Below are positions 35,631 through 43,880 of a stretch of DNA of 64,000 nt, piece by piece. Source of the DNA: Leptobacterium sp964389205. GTDB taxonomy: Bacteria > Bacteroidota > Bacteroidia > Flavobacteriales > Flavobacteriaceae. The notes beneath the pieces are model-generated. The model ran no database searches. It saw only the letters and a program-made list of their open reading frames with translations, and was not told the origin of the DNA. Each line of letters begins with the position of its first letter. Position 1 is the first letter of the stretch. A program made the translations under genes and the position numbers. Location of the stretch: positions 1 to 64,000 of the forward strand of contig CAYMDH010000013.1 in the NCBI GenBank assembly GCA_964389205.1, given 5' to 3'.

Positions 35631-37475
35631 ATGTCGCGAATAATTTTTCCATTACTTATTCTATTATCTACCTTTTACGTTAATGCACAAAACAAAAAGA
35701 TTAAATTTGGAGTTCCTAGTTTAGAAGAACTTCAAATGAATACCTATATAAAAGACTCTACCACAAGTGCTGTTGTTTTATATGAATATGGTAATGCAGC
35801 AATAAAATATCTTGATGGAGGCGTTAATTTGTTTATTGAGTATACGACAAGAATAAAAATTTTAAAGAAAGAAGCTTTAGACCGTGCAGATATTGTAGTT
35901 CCACTAAGGAAATCTTCTACTTCTAGAAAAGCTGAAATTATATCAGATATCAAAGCTGTATCAACAACTCTAACATCTAGTGGAGTACAAAAAAAATGGT
36001 TAACAAAAGATGCTATATATAAAGAAGATTCTAATGATAATTATAGGTTAACGAAATTTGCGATACCAAATGTTAAGGTTGGAAGTGTTATTGAATATAG
36101 ATACACAATAATATCTCCTTTTCTATTTAACTTTCATGATTGGGAATTTCAAATTGATATTCCAAAAATTTATAGTGAATATAATACTTCAATTCCTGCA
36201 AATTACCGCTATAATATAAAGCTTATTGGCTCTGAGAAAATGGATACTAATGAAAGCAATTTAAAAAGAAGTTGTTTTATAATTGAGCCTTTAGGTAAAG
36301 CAGATTGTGTATTAGCTACCTATATTATGAAAGATATTCCTCCTTTTATAGAGGAAGATTTTATGCTTTCTGCTAAAAATTTTAAATCTAAAATTAGTTT
36401 TGAGCTTCAACAAGTAGAATATTTTAATGGCAAAAAAGAAAAATATACTAAAACATGGAAAAATGTTGATAACGAATTAAGAGTAGGAGAAAATTTAGGT
36501 AGTCAAGGTAATAAAGGAAGTTATTTTAAAAAAAGAATGCCTCAAAACGTACTTTTATTAAATGATCCTTTAAAAAAAGCTAAAAAAAAAATTTATCATT
36601 TACAAGAAAAGCTGACATGGAATGAAAAATATAATCTTTTTGGGAAAAAGAGTGTTAAAAAAGTTTATGAAGAAAAATCAGGGAGTTCAACAGAATTAAA
36701 TTTAATATTACTGAATCATTTTAAAGCTGCAGGATTAAATGCAAATTTGATGCTATTATCTACACGGCAGAATGGATTACCCACAAAATTATACCCTGTT
36801 CTCTCAGAATTTAATTATTTAATAATAAAATTAGACATAAATAATGTTTCTTATTTAATAGATATAACTGACAAAAGACTACCTTTTGGCCTGCTTCCAT
36901 ATAGATGTTTAAATGGATATGGGAGAGTTTTTGATTTTAAAAAAGGAAGTTATTGGTATTCCATAAATGCAGACAAATACAAAACAAAAAGTATTACACA
37001 AATGTTTATTAAAATTGCAGATGATGCTACTATAAATGGTCGTATCAGAAAGATAAACACAGGGTATTTTGGATTAGATAAGCGAAACGAGATTAACAAA
37101 AAAGGTAAAGAATCATATATAGATAATCTTGAAGATCAATTAAGTAAAACAGTTGATTTTGAAATTACTGATTTTGAGTTTACTAATAGAGATAATTATG
37201 AAGAGTCAATGATTGAAGTTCTTAGCTTTAAAATTAATGAAGATTCTTCATCTGAAAACATTTTTCTATACCCCTTCATATTTAATAGATTTGGTACAAA
37301 TCCTTTTAAATTAGAAAATCGTACTTATCCTGTAAATTTTGGACACCCATTTAGCTATAGCTATCAAATAACTATTGAAATTAATGAAACTATGAAATTT
37401 ATTGATATGTTTGATAATAAAAATATAATAACAGAAAATGGTTTAGCAACATTAAATTTAATTTCAGTTCAATAA
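35631..37475 (+). CDS. DUF3857 / transglutaminase-like protein, truncated by an in-frame stop
   Basis: A 614-aa exported protein (signal peptide ending near VNAQ). It has an N-terminal DUF3857 beta domain and a central transglutaminase-like domain (KSGSSTELNLILLNHFKAAGLNANLMLLSTR ... YLIIKLDINNVSYLIDITDKRLPFG). The usual catalytic Cys and His are replaced (Ser and Tyr at the matching positions), as in other Bacteroidota members, so it is probably non-enzymatic. The protein ends abruptly at TAA 37473-37475. The same frame continues for 48 more sense codons that resemble the family's missing C terminus (see the next entry). Confidence 0.75.
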   Translation: MSRIIFPLLILLSTFYVNAQNKKIKFGVPSLEELQMNTYIKDSTTSAVVLYEYGNAAIKYLDGGVNLFIEYTTRIKILKKEALDRADIVVPLRKSSTSRKAEIISDIKAVSTTLTSSGVQKKWLTKDAIYKEDSNDNYRLTKFAIPNVKVGSVIEYRYTIISPFLFNFHDWEFQIDIPKIYSEYNTSIPANYRYNIKLIGSEKMDTNESNLKRSCFIIEPLGKADCVLATYIMKDIPPFIEEDFMLSAKNFKSKISFELQQVEYFNGKKEKYTKTWKNVDNELRVGENLGSQGNKGSYFKKRMPQNVLLLNDPLKKAKKKIYHLQEKLTWNEKYNLFGKKSVKKVYEEKSGSSTELNLILLNHFKAAGLNANLMLLSTRQNGLPTKLYPVLSEFNYLIIKLDINNVSYLIDITDKRLPFGLLPYRCLNGYGRVFDFKKGSYWYSINADKYKTKSITQMFIKIADDATINGRIRKINTGYFGLDKRNEINKKGKESYIDNLEDQLSKTVDFEITDFEFTNRDNYEESMIEVLSFKINEDSSSENIFLYPFIFNRFGTNPFKLENRTYPVNFGHPFSYSYQITIEINETMKFIDMFDNKNIITENGLATLNLISVQ

Positions 37476-37622
37476 GAAAAAAGATTAAGTTTTAGTTTAA
37501 AATTTGATACCAAAAGCCCTGTATATTCTTCAAAAAGCTATGAGGAATTAAAAAAGCTTTTTGAAGAGTTAGTATTTATTCAAAATAAGACTCCTATTGC
37601 AATTAATAGAAAAGTAAACTAA
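37476..37622 (+). pseudogene. C-terminal remainder of the DUF3857 protein beyond an in-frame stop
   Basis: The 48 codons after TAA 37475 are open in the same frame and end with their own TAA at 37620-37622. They encode EKRLSFSLKFDTKSP and YSSKSYEELKKLFEELV, matching what I recall of the usual end of DUF3857 proteins, with a final beta-strand and an amphipathic helix. No start codon with a ribosome binding site is visible. A single-base change such as CAA to TAA would explain it. It could be a nonsense mutation, a sequencing error, or translational readthrough. Confidence 0.75.
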
Positions 37623-37634
37623 ATTTATAGCCTC

Positions 37635-38465
37635 TTGCATAAAAAAAATTCAAATAAAAGTTGGAAAATTAAGCTTCATGAAGTTATCTATGAAGCAGAT
37701 ACTCCTTTGGGAAAGTTATTTGATATTGTTTTATTTATTTTAATCATTGTAAGCATTATTTTAGTAATGCTAGAGAGTGTAGACTCTTTTGACACCAAAT
37801 ATCATAACTACCTTATTGTTGTAGAATGGATTGTTACTATTTTTTTTACATTAGAATATATTGCGCGTATTATTTCTCTAAAAAAGCCACAGAAATATAT
37901 CTTTAGTTTTTACGGAATTATAGATTTTTTAGCAACTATCCCTCTTTATATTTCTTATTTTATTGCAGGATCTCAAGCATTATTAGCATTAAGAGCTTTT
38001 CGATTGTTGCGTGTTTTTAGAATTTTAAAACTAGTTCGTTTCTTAGGAGAGGCCTCTCAATTAAAACAAGCTTTGAAGGCTAGTAGAGCAAAGATTACTG
38101 TTTTTGTATACACAGTATTAATACTAGCGGTTATCATGGGAACTATAATGTATATGGTAGAAGGAAGTGAAAATGGATTTACTAGCATCCCTAGAAGTAT
38201 TTATTGGACGATTGTAACATTAACTACCGTTGGTTATGGAGATATTGCTCCACAAACTCCTTTAGGACAAGCCATTGCTTCCTTTATTATGATTCTTGGA
38301 TATGGGATAATCGCTGTTCCTACTGGAATTGTTACCACAGAATTTGCAAAACAAGGAAGTAAAAAAATCCATACAAATACACAGTCTTGTCCAAGTTGTG
38401 GAACAGAAGGACATCGAGATGATGCAAAACATTGTTTTAAATGTTCAACCTTATTAAATGAATAA
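37635..38465 (+). CDS. voltage-gated-type K+ channel with C-terminal zinc-ribbon-like tail
   Basis: A 276-aa six-transmembrane ion transporter. S1-S6 are visible, with a positively charged S4 (LRAFRLLRVFRILKLVRFL) and the K+ selectivity filter TLTTVGYGD before S6. After S6 the C terminus contains CPSC and CFKC, a four-cysteine pattern of a zinc ribbon (residues about 252-272). The filter makes potassium selectivity likely. The start is TTG 37635. It overlaps miaA by 8 bases, so both are probably translated from one mRNA. Confidence 0.9.
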   Translation: MHKKNSNKSWKIKLHEVIYEADTPLGKLFDIVLFILIIVSIILVMLESVDSFDTKYHNYLIVVEWIVTIFFTLEYIARIISLKKPQKYIFSFYGIIDFLATIPLYISYFIAGSQALLALRAFRLLRVFRILKLVRFLGEASQLKQALKASRAKITVFVYTVLILAVIMGTIMYMVEGSENGFTSIPRSIYWTIVTLTTVGYGDIAPQTPLGQAIASFIMILGYGIIAVPTGIVTTEFAKQGSKKIHTNTQSCPSCGTEGHRDDAKHCFKCSTLLNE

Positions 38466-39363
38466 GTATATTATAAGTGTTGTAGGACCCACTGCTATAG
38501 GCAAAACTGCTTTAGCTATTAAGATTGCTTCTTTTTTTAAAACCGAAATTCTTTCTGCAGATTCCAGGCAATTCTATAAAGAAATGAATATAGGTACTGC
38601 TGTGCCTTCATCAGAAGAACTTAAAAGCGCTCCTCATCATTTTATACAACATAAAAGTATTTTTGATTCTTATTCTGTTGGTGATTTTGAAAAAGAAGCT
38701 ATAAAAAAAATAGAAGAATTATTTTTAAAACACAATATTTTAGTACTTGTTGGTGGTAGTGGTTTATATACTGATGCTGTAATAAAAGGGTTGGATTATT
38801 TTCCAGATATTGAACCCGGTATAAGAGATAACCTGAATTTAACCCTCAAAAAAAATGGCATAGAGAAACTACAAAAAAAATTAAAAAAATTAGACCTTGA
38901 TTATTATACTAAAATAGATGTCAACAATCCTCATAGATTAATTAGGGCATTAGAAATATGTATAGGAACAGGAAAACCATACTCTTCATTTTTAAAAAAG
39001 AAAGAAATCAAAAGAAGTTTTAAAACGATCAAAATTGGACTCACAGCTGATAGGCCTCTTATTTATCAAAGGATTAATAAAAGAGTAGATATCATGATGG
39101 AAAGCGGCTTAGTAGAAGAAGCGAAAAAGTTATTTGTAAATAGATCTTTAAATGCATTGCAAACTGTTGGTTATAAAGAACTGTTTAATTATTTCGATAA
39201 TACGCTATCACTAGAAGCTGCTATAGAAGAAATCAAAAAAAATACCAGACGCTTTTCAAAACGTCAACTTACTTGGTATAGAAAAGATGAAGAAATTTTA
39301 TGGTTTGATTACAAAAACCCATCAGATAAAATCATAGCTAATATTCAAAAAAAAATCCTTTAA
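38458..39363 (+). CDS. miaA: tRNA dimethylallyltransferase
   Basis: A 301-aa enzyme that adds an isopentenyl group to A37 of tRNAs reading UNN codons. It has the P-loop VVGPTAIGKTALA, the SADSRQFYKEMNIGTAVPS motif, GGSGLYTDAVIKGL, and the C-terminal LQTVGYKELFNYF and RRFSKRQLTWYRK. The length is typical. It begins inside the end of the K+ channel gene (8-base overlap) and is followed after 15 bases by ridA. Confidence 0.97.
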   Translation: MNKYIISVVGPTAIGKTALAIKIASFFKTEILSADSRQFYKEMNIGTAVPSSEELKSAPHHFIQHKSIFDSYSVGDFEKEAIKKIEELFLKHNILVLVGGSGLYTDAVIKGLDYFPDIEPGIRDNLNLTLKKNGIEKLQKKLKKLDLDYYTKIDVNNPHRLIRALEICIGTGKPYSSFLKKKEIKRSFKTIKIGLTADRPLIYQRINKRVDIMMESGLVEEAKKLFVNRSLNALQTVGYKELFNYFDNTLSLEAAIEEIKKNTRRFSKRQLTWYRKDEEILWFDYKNPSDKIIANIQKKIL

Positions 39364-39378
39364 ATTGCATCAGTTCTT

Positions 39379-39837
39379 ATGAGTCCAGAAGAAAAATTAC
39401 ATGCCTTAAACATTGTTTTACCAGAACCTTATGATCCAATAGGGAATTATGTTCGTTATGTAAAAACTGGAAATCTTGTTTATATAGGAGGTCATGGTCC
39501 TTTTGATAACAAAATTACTGGTAAAGTAGGGAGTGATTTATCATTGGAAGAAGGATATAATGAAGCTAGAAAAACTGCTGTTAATTTAATTGCTACACTA
39601 AAAGAAGCGATAGGAGGTAATTTTAATAATTTAAAACAAATTGTAAAGGTACATGGAATGGTAAATGCTACTCCTTCTTTTACAAATCACCCTAAGGTTA
39701 TTAACGGGTGTTCAGATTTATTAGTAGAAGTTTTTGAAAAAAGAGGTATTCATACTAGAGCAGCCATAGGAATGACTTCTTTACCTGGCAATATTGCTGT
39801 AGAAATTGAAATGATAATAGAAATTAATAATCTATAA
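39379..39837 (+). CDS. RidA family protein
   Basis: A 152-aa small protein of the YjgF/YER057c/UK114 (RidA) fold, which in many members destroys reactive enamine/imine intermediates from PLP enzymes. Typical segments are YVKTGNLVYIGGHGP, the helix DLSLEEGYNEARKTAVNLIATLKEAIGGNFNNLKQIVKV, and the C-terminal TRAAIGMTSLPGNIAVEIEMI. It belongs to the subgroup of longer RidA proteins (about 150 aa), whose substrate is less certain. It is probably in the same transcript as miaA and the gluconate genes. Confidence 0.85.
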   Translation: MSPEEKLHALNIVLPEPYDPIGNYVRYVKTGNLVYIGGHGPFDNKITGKVGSDLSLEEGYNEARKTAVNLIATLKEAIGGNFNNLKQIVKVHGMVNATPSFTNHPKVINGCSDLLVEVFEKRGIHTRAAIGMTSLPGNIAVEIEMIIEINNL

Positions 39838-39852
39838 AAAAGCGCAACCGCC

Positions 39853-41751
39853 ATGCAGCTAAACACTAAAAAAAGTATCATTTTTATTACCGGAGTCTCA
39901 GGTTCGGGAAAAAGTACCATTGGTAATTTGCTAGCCAAAGAATTAAACATTCCCTTTTTAGATGGGGATGATTTTCATCCAGCATCTAATATAGAAAAGA
40001 TGGCTTCTGGTAAACCCTTAAATGATGATGACCGATATAAATGGTTACTTCGCTTAAATACTGTAGCAAAAGAACAACTAAACAAAAATGGGTGTATTAT
40101 AGCCTGTTCTGCTCTTAAAGAAAAATATCGAACATTATTAAAAGACGATATAGAAGACGTTGTTAAATGGTTTTTTTTGAATGGAACTTTTGATCAGATT
40201 TTAAATAGGATGAAAGAAAGAAGTGATCATTTTATGCCGCCTAGCTTACTACAATCACAATTTGATACCTTAGAAGTTCCTGAAAATGCCATTAAAATAG
40301 AAATTAGCAGTACTCCCAAAGAAATTATCAATACTATCAAAAATAGAATGGATATGAATGTATTTGGACTTATAGGTTTGGGTGTAATGGGGAAAAGCTT
40401 ATGCAGAAATTTAGCAAGAAATAACTTCGCTATTTCAATGTACAACAGGCATGTTCCAGGGAAAGAAGAAAAAATAGCTTTAGATTTTAAAAATACATAT
40501 ACAGAACTAGATAATTCAATGCCTTTCGATGTTCTAAGTGAATTTGTAGATTCATTAGAACAACCAAGAAAAATTATGCTAATGGTAAATGCGGGAAAAG
40601 CTGTAGATGCTGTGATTGATGATTTACTTCCCTTATTAAGTATAGGAGATATTATTATTGACGGAGGAAACTCTCATTATAATAATACTCAAAAAAGATA
40701 CCATAGGTTAAAAGAAAAAGGCATTCATTTTTTAGGAATAGGTGTATCTGGAGGAGAAGAAGGAGCTTTAAAAGGTCCCTCTATGATGCCCGGAGGTGAT
40801 GCAAAAGCATATGCAATAGTAAAGCCTTATTTGGAAAGTATCGCTGCCAAAGATAAAAATGGGGAACCCTGTTGCCATTATCTTGGTGATGGAGGTGCGG
40901 GGCATTTTATAAAAATGGTTCATAATGGGATTGAATATTCTGAAATGCAACTTTTGGCCGAAACATATTATATGCTCAGAATTGGAATGGGTAAAAATCC
41001 GGATGAAATAGCAGCTATTTTTGAAAATTGGGCTAAAAGTGATACCAATAGTTATCTTCTCGAGATTACAGCAAAAATAATAAAGAAAAAAGAAGACAAT
41101 ACATGGTTGATTGACCTTATACTCGATAAAGCAGGGAATAAAGGTACAGGAAATTGGACCACTGTAGCAGCTGCACAGTTAGGAATTCCTATCACCTTAT
41201 TAACTGAGGCCTTATACAGTAGATATATTTCTTCTTTTAAACAAAAGAGAGTAAAAGCGGCTACCATCTATAATATAGATAAAGAGCAAATTCAACTTAC
41301 TATTGATGAAATTCAAAGCGCCTATCAATTTGCGAGAATTATAAACCACCATCAAGGTATAATGCTTTTAAGAGAGGCTTCAAAAGCATACGAATGGAAT
41401 TTGAATGTGAGTGAAATTTGCAGGGTCTGGACAAATGGATGTATTATTAGATCTGTTTTTATGGAACAACTACACGAAATATTAAAAAGAGATACCGATA
41501 TTCTTTTGCATACTACAATTATAGAAGCTATAAAAAAATCGCATCCTTCACTAACCAAAGTAGCCTCTGAAAATATAAAAAGTAAGCTTAGTACGCCTTG
41601 TTTTAGTGCTGCTATTAATTATTTCAATAATTATATTGAAGGAGATTCTAATGCCAATATAATTCAAGCACAACGAGATTTTTTTGGAGCACACACCTAT
41701 CAACGAAAAAATGATAAAAGCGAGCAATTTTATCACACTAACTGGGATTAA
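39853..41751 (+). CDS. gntK-gnd: gluconokinase / 6-phosphogluconate dehydrogenase fusion protein
   Basis: A 632-aa fusion of two sequential enzymes. Residues 1-165 are a GntK-type gluconokinase: P-loop GVSGSGKS (14-21), DGDDFHPASNIEKMASGKPLNDDDR and MKERSDHFMPPSLLQSQFDTLE. Residues about 168-632 are a full 6-phosphogluconate dehydrogenase: FGLIGLGVMGKSL, VNAGKAVDAVIDDLLPLL, GIGVSGGEEGALKGPSMMPGG, GHFIKMVHNGIEYSEMQ and a C-terminal TNWD. No linker separates the domains. Together they convert gluconate through 6-phosphogluconate to ribulose 5-phosphate with NADPH and CO2. The next gene is a gluconate permease. An internal ATG at 40348 could in principle yield free Gnd. Confidence 0.92.
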   Translation: MQLNTKKSIIFITGVSGSGKSTIGNLLAKELNIPFLDGDDFHPASNIEKMASGKPLNDDDRYKWLLRLNTVAKEQLNKNGCIIACSALKEKYRTLLKDDIEDVVKWFFLNGTFDQILNRMKERSDHFMPPSLLQSQFDTLEVPENAIKIEISSTPKEIINTIKNRMDMNVFGLIGLGVMGKSLCRNLARNNFAISMYNRHVPGKEEKIALDFKNTYTELDNSMPFDVLSEFVDSLEQPRKIMLMVNAGKAVDAVIDDLLPLLSIGDIIIDGGNSHYNNTQKRYHRLKEKGIHFLGIGVSGGEEGALKGPSMMPGGDAKAYAIVKPYLESIAAKDKNGEPCCHYLGDGGAGHFIKMVHNGIEYSEMQLLAETYYMLRIGMGKNPDEIAAIFENWAKSDTNSYLLEITAKIIKKKEDNTWLIDLILDKAGNKGTGNWTTVAAAQLGIPITLLTEALYSRYISSFKQKRVKAATIYNIDKEQIQLTIDEIQSAYQFARIINHHQGIMLLREASKAYEWNLNVSEICRVWTNGCIIRSVFMEQLHEILKRDTDILLHTTIIEAIKKSHPSLTKVASENIKSKLSTPCFSAAINYFNNYIEGDSNANIIQAQRDFFGAHTYQRKNDKSEQFYHTNWD

Positions 41752-41763
41752 AACTTATTTAAA

Positions 41764-43095
41764 ATGAACTATACGCTATTATTTGCCATTCTTTTTGGTA
41801 TTGCAATCTTATTATTTTTAATTCTAAAATTAAAAATCCCTGCTTTTATATCGTTACTTATATCTAGTATTATTACTGGTCTAATAGCAGGTTTAGATGC
41901 CAATGAAATCATTAAAACCGTGCAAGATGGAATGGGAGGTACTCTTGGGTTTGTGGCTACGGTTGTTGGTCTAGGAGCTATATTTGGAGGTATTTTAGAA
42001 CATTCTGGTGGTGCAAATGCTATTGCCAATTATTTAATTAAAAAGCTAGGCACCAAAAGAGCTCCATTGGCTATGACTATTTCTGGATTTGTTGTAGCAA
42101 TTCCTGTTTTTTTTGATGTAGCATTCATCATTTTAATTCCTGTTATATATGCTATACAACGAAAAACAAAAAAATCTTTATTACTATATGCAATTCCATT
42201 ATTAGCAGGATTGGCTGCTACACATACATTTATACCTCCTACTCCTGGCCCCATTGCTGTTGCTGATATTATAGGTGCAGATATTGGTTGGGTTATATTA
42301 ATTGGATTTTTAGCTGGTATTCCTACCGTATTATTAAGTGGTCTTATGTTTGGAAAATATATATCTAAAAGAATTCATATTGACGCTCCTAAAGAAATAT
42401 CAGTTGTCAAAACAGAAAACCTTCCCAATGCAATAAGCATATTTGCAATTATTGCAATACCTATTTTATTAATATTGGCAAATACTTTTGTAACCAGTGA
42501 GATCATTACTATTTCTAATGAAAAAGTAAAAGATGTTATTAAGCTTATTGGGCATCCATTTTCAGCTTTAATTATTGCCAATTTGATAGCTTGGTATGTA
42601 TTGGGTATTGGAAGAGGAACAAAAAGTAAAGATTTATTAAAAATTACCACAAAATCTATGGCGCCAGCCGGAACTATTATATTATTAACAGGTGCTGGGG
42701 GTGTTTTTAAACAAGTGTTAATTAATACTGGAGGCGGGAAAATGTTAGCTGAATCTTTATTAAATATTGGGTTTCCTGTTTTATTATTTACTTTTGTAAC
42801 TGCTGCACTTGTAAGAATCATTCAAGGATCTGCAACTGTTGCCATGATAACTGCTGCTGGGCTTGTAGCCCCGCTAATAAATGCTGACATACAAGGTGCA
42901 TCTTTGGCTTGTTTAGTTATTGCTATCGCTTCTGGTGCTTCTATTTTTTCACATGTAAACGATAGCGGTTTTTGGTTAGTAGGACAGTATTTAAACTTAT
43001 CTGAAAAACAAACATTTAGATCTTGGTCTTTAATGACTACTATTCTGGCTTTAACAGGTTTTTCTATGGCTATCATTCTAAACTTTTTATTCTAA
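41764..43095 (+). CDS. gntP: GntP family gluconate:H+ symporter
   Basis: A 443-aa membrane protein with about 12 transmembrane segments, of the GntP family. It shows the conserved GGILEHSGGANAIANYLIKKLG, GFVVAIPVFFDVAFIILIPV, LAATHTFIPPTPGPIAVADI and RIIQGSATVAMITAAGLVAPL motifs. GntP permeases import gluconate (some carry related aldonates). It is 12 bases after the GntK-Gnd fusion, so uptake and catabolism form one gluconate module. A strong terminator follows. Confidence 0.93.
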   Translation: MNYTLLFAILFGIAILLFLILKLKIPAFISLLISSIITGLIAGLDANEIIKTVQDGMGGTLGFVATVVGLGAIFGGILEHSGGANAIANYLIKKLGTKRAPLAMTISGFVVAIPVFFDVAFIILIPVIYAIQRKTKKSLLLYAIPLLAGLAATHTFIPPTPGPIAVADIIGADIGWVILIGFLAGIPTVLLSGLMFGKYISKRIHIDAPKEISVVKTENLPNAISIFAIIAIPILLILANTFVTSEIITISNEKVKDVIKLIGHPFSALIIANLIAWYVLGIGRGTKSKDLLKITTKSMAPAGTIILLTGAGGVFKQVLINTGGGKMLAESLLNIGFPVLLFTFVTAALVRIIQGSATVAMITAAGLVAPLINADIQGASLACLVIAIASGASIFSHVNDSGFWLVGQYLNLSEKQTFRSWSLMTTILALTGFSMAIILNFLF

Positions 43096-43106
43096 ATGAA
43101 GCATAA

Positions 43107-43138
43107 AAAAAGTCTGAATTAAAAAATTCAGACTTTTT
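43107..43138. terminator. bidirectional intrinsic terminator
   Basis: A perfect 14-bp stem pairs 43107-43120 with 43125-43138 around an AAAA loop, with flanking A and T runs. It separates the gluconate genes from the convergent two-component system. Confidence 0.9.
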
Positions 43139-43161
43139 ACTATTTATTTTATATGATTTTC

Positions 43162-43875
43162 TTATTCAGCTTCGCTTTTTATTACCAATCTAAAGCCTTC
43201 TCCATGTATATTTAAAATTTCTACATCTTCATCTTGCTTTAAGTACTTTCTTAGCTTTGCTATATATACATCCATACTTCTAGATGTAAAGTAATTATCG
43301 TCTCTCCAAATTTTTGTCAATGCTAGTTCTCTAGGCATTAAATCATTTTCATGAAGTGCTAATAAACGTAGTAACTCATTTTCTTTTGGAGATAGTTTAA
43401 TAGATTCATTATCTCCATAAGTAAGAAATCGTAGTTTTGAGTTTAACTTTAATTTCCCTATTTGGAACTCAAATTGTTTGCTATCTGCAACAGAATCTGA
43501 TGCTTTACGTTGCATGATTGCTTTAATTTTAAAAAGCAATACTTCAGAATCAAAAGGTTTGTTTAAATAATCATCTGCTCCAGCTTTATACCCTTTTAAA
43601 ACATCTTCTTTCATTGTTTTAGCAGTTAAGAATATGATTGGTACTTGCTCATTCTTTTCTCTGATTTCTTTAGCTAAAGTGAAACCATCTTTATAAGGCA
43701 TCATAACATCTAAAATACAAAGATCGTAGTTGTCTTTTTTAAACTTCTCAAATCCTTCCATTCCATTCTTAGCCAATACAACATCAAAATCATTCATAGA
43801 TAAATAATCCTTCAATACAATACCAAAGTTTGGATCATCTTCTACTAATAATATTTTCTTATTTACTGTTTCCAT
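43162..43875 (-). CDS. OmpR-family response regulator (RprY-like)
   Basis: A 237-aa response regulator. The receiver domain has acidic residues VEDD near residue 11-14, the phospho-acceptor Asp56 in DLCILDVMMPYKDG, and the LTAK lysine motif. A winged-helix OmpR/PhoB-type DNA-binding domain follows from about 130, with KLSPKENELLRLLALHEND and SRSMDVYIAKLRKYL. It lies five bases downstream of the sensor kinase gene and resembles RprY of Bacteroidetes. The target genes are unknown. Confidence 0.92.
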   Translation of the reverse strand: METVNKKILLVEDDPNFGIVLKDYLSMNDFDVVLAKNGMEGFEKFKKDNYDLCILDVMMPYKDGFTLAKEIREKNEQVPIIFLTAKTMKEDVLKGYKAGADDYLNKPFDSEVLLFKIKAIMQRKASDSVADSKQFEFQIGKLKLNSKLRFLTYGDNESIKLSPKENELLRLLALHENDLMPRELALTKIWRDDNYFTSRSMDVYIAKLRKYLKQDEDVEILNIHGEGFRLVIKSEAE

Positions 43876-43880
43876 ATTTT

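Noticed and set aside
41769..43076. Several opposite-strand frames of 74-148 codons across gntP
   Set aside because: They mirror the hydrophobic codon bias of the GntP permease and are shadows of it.
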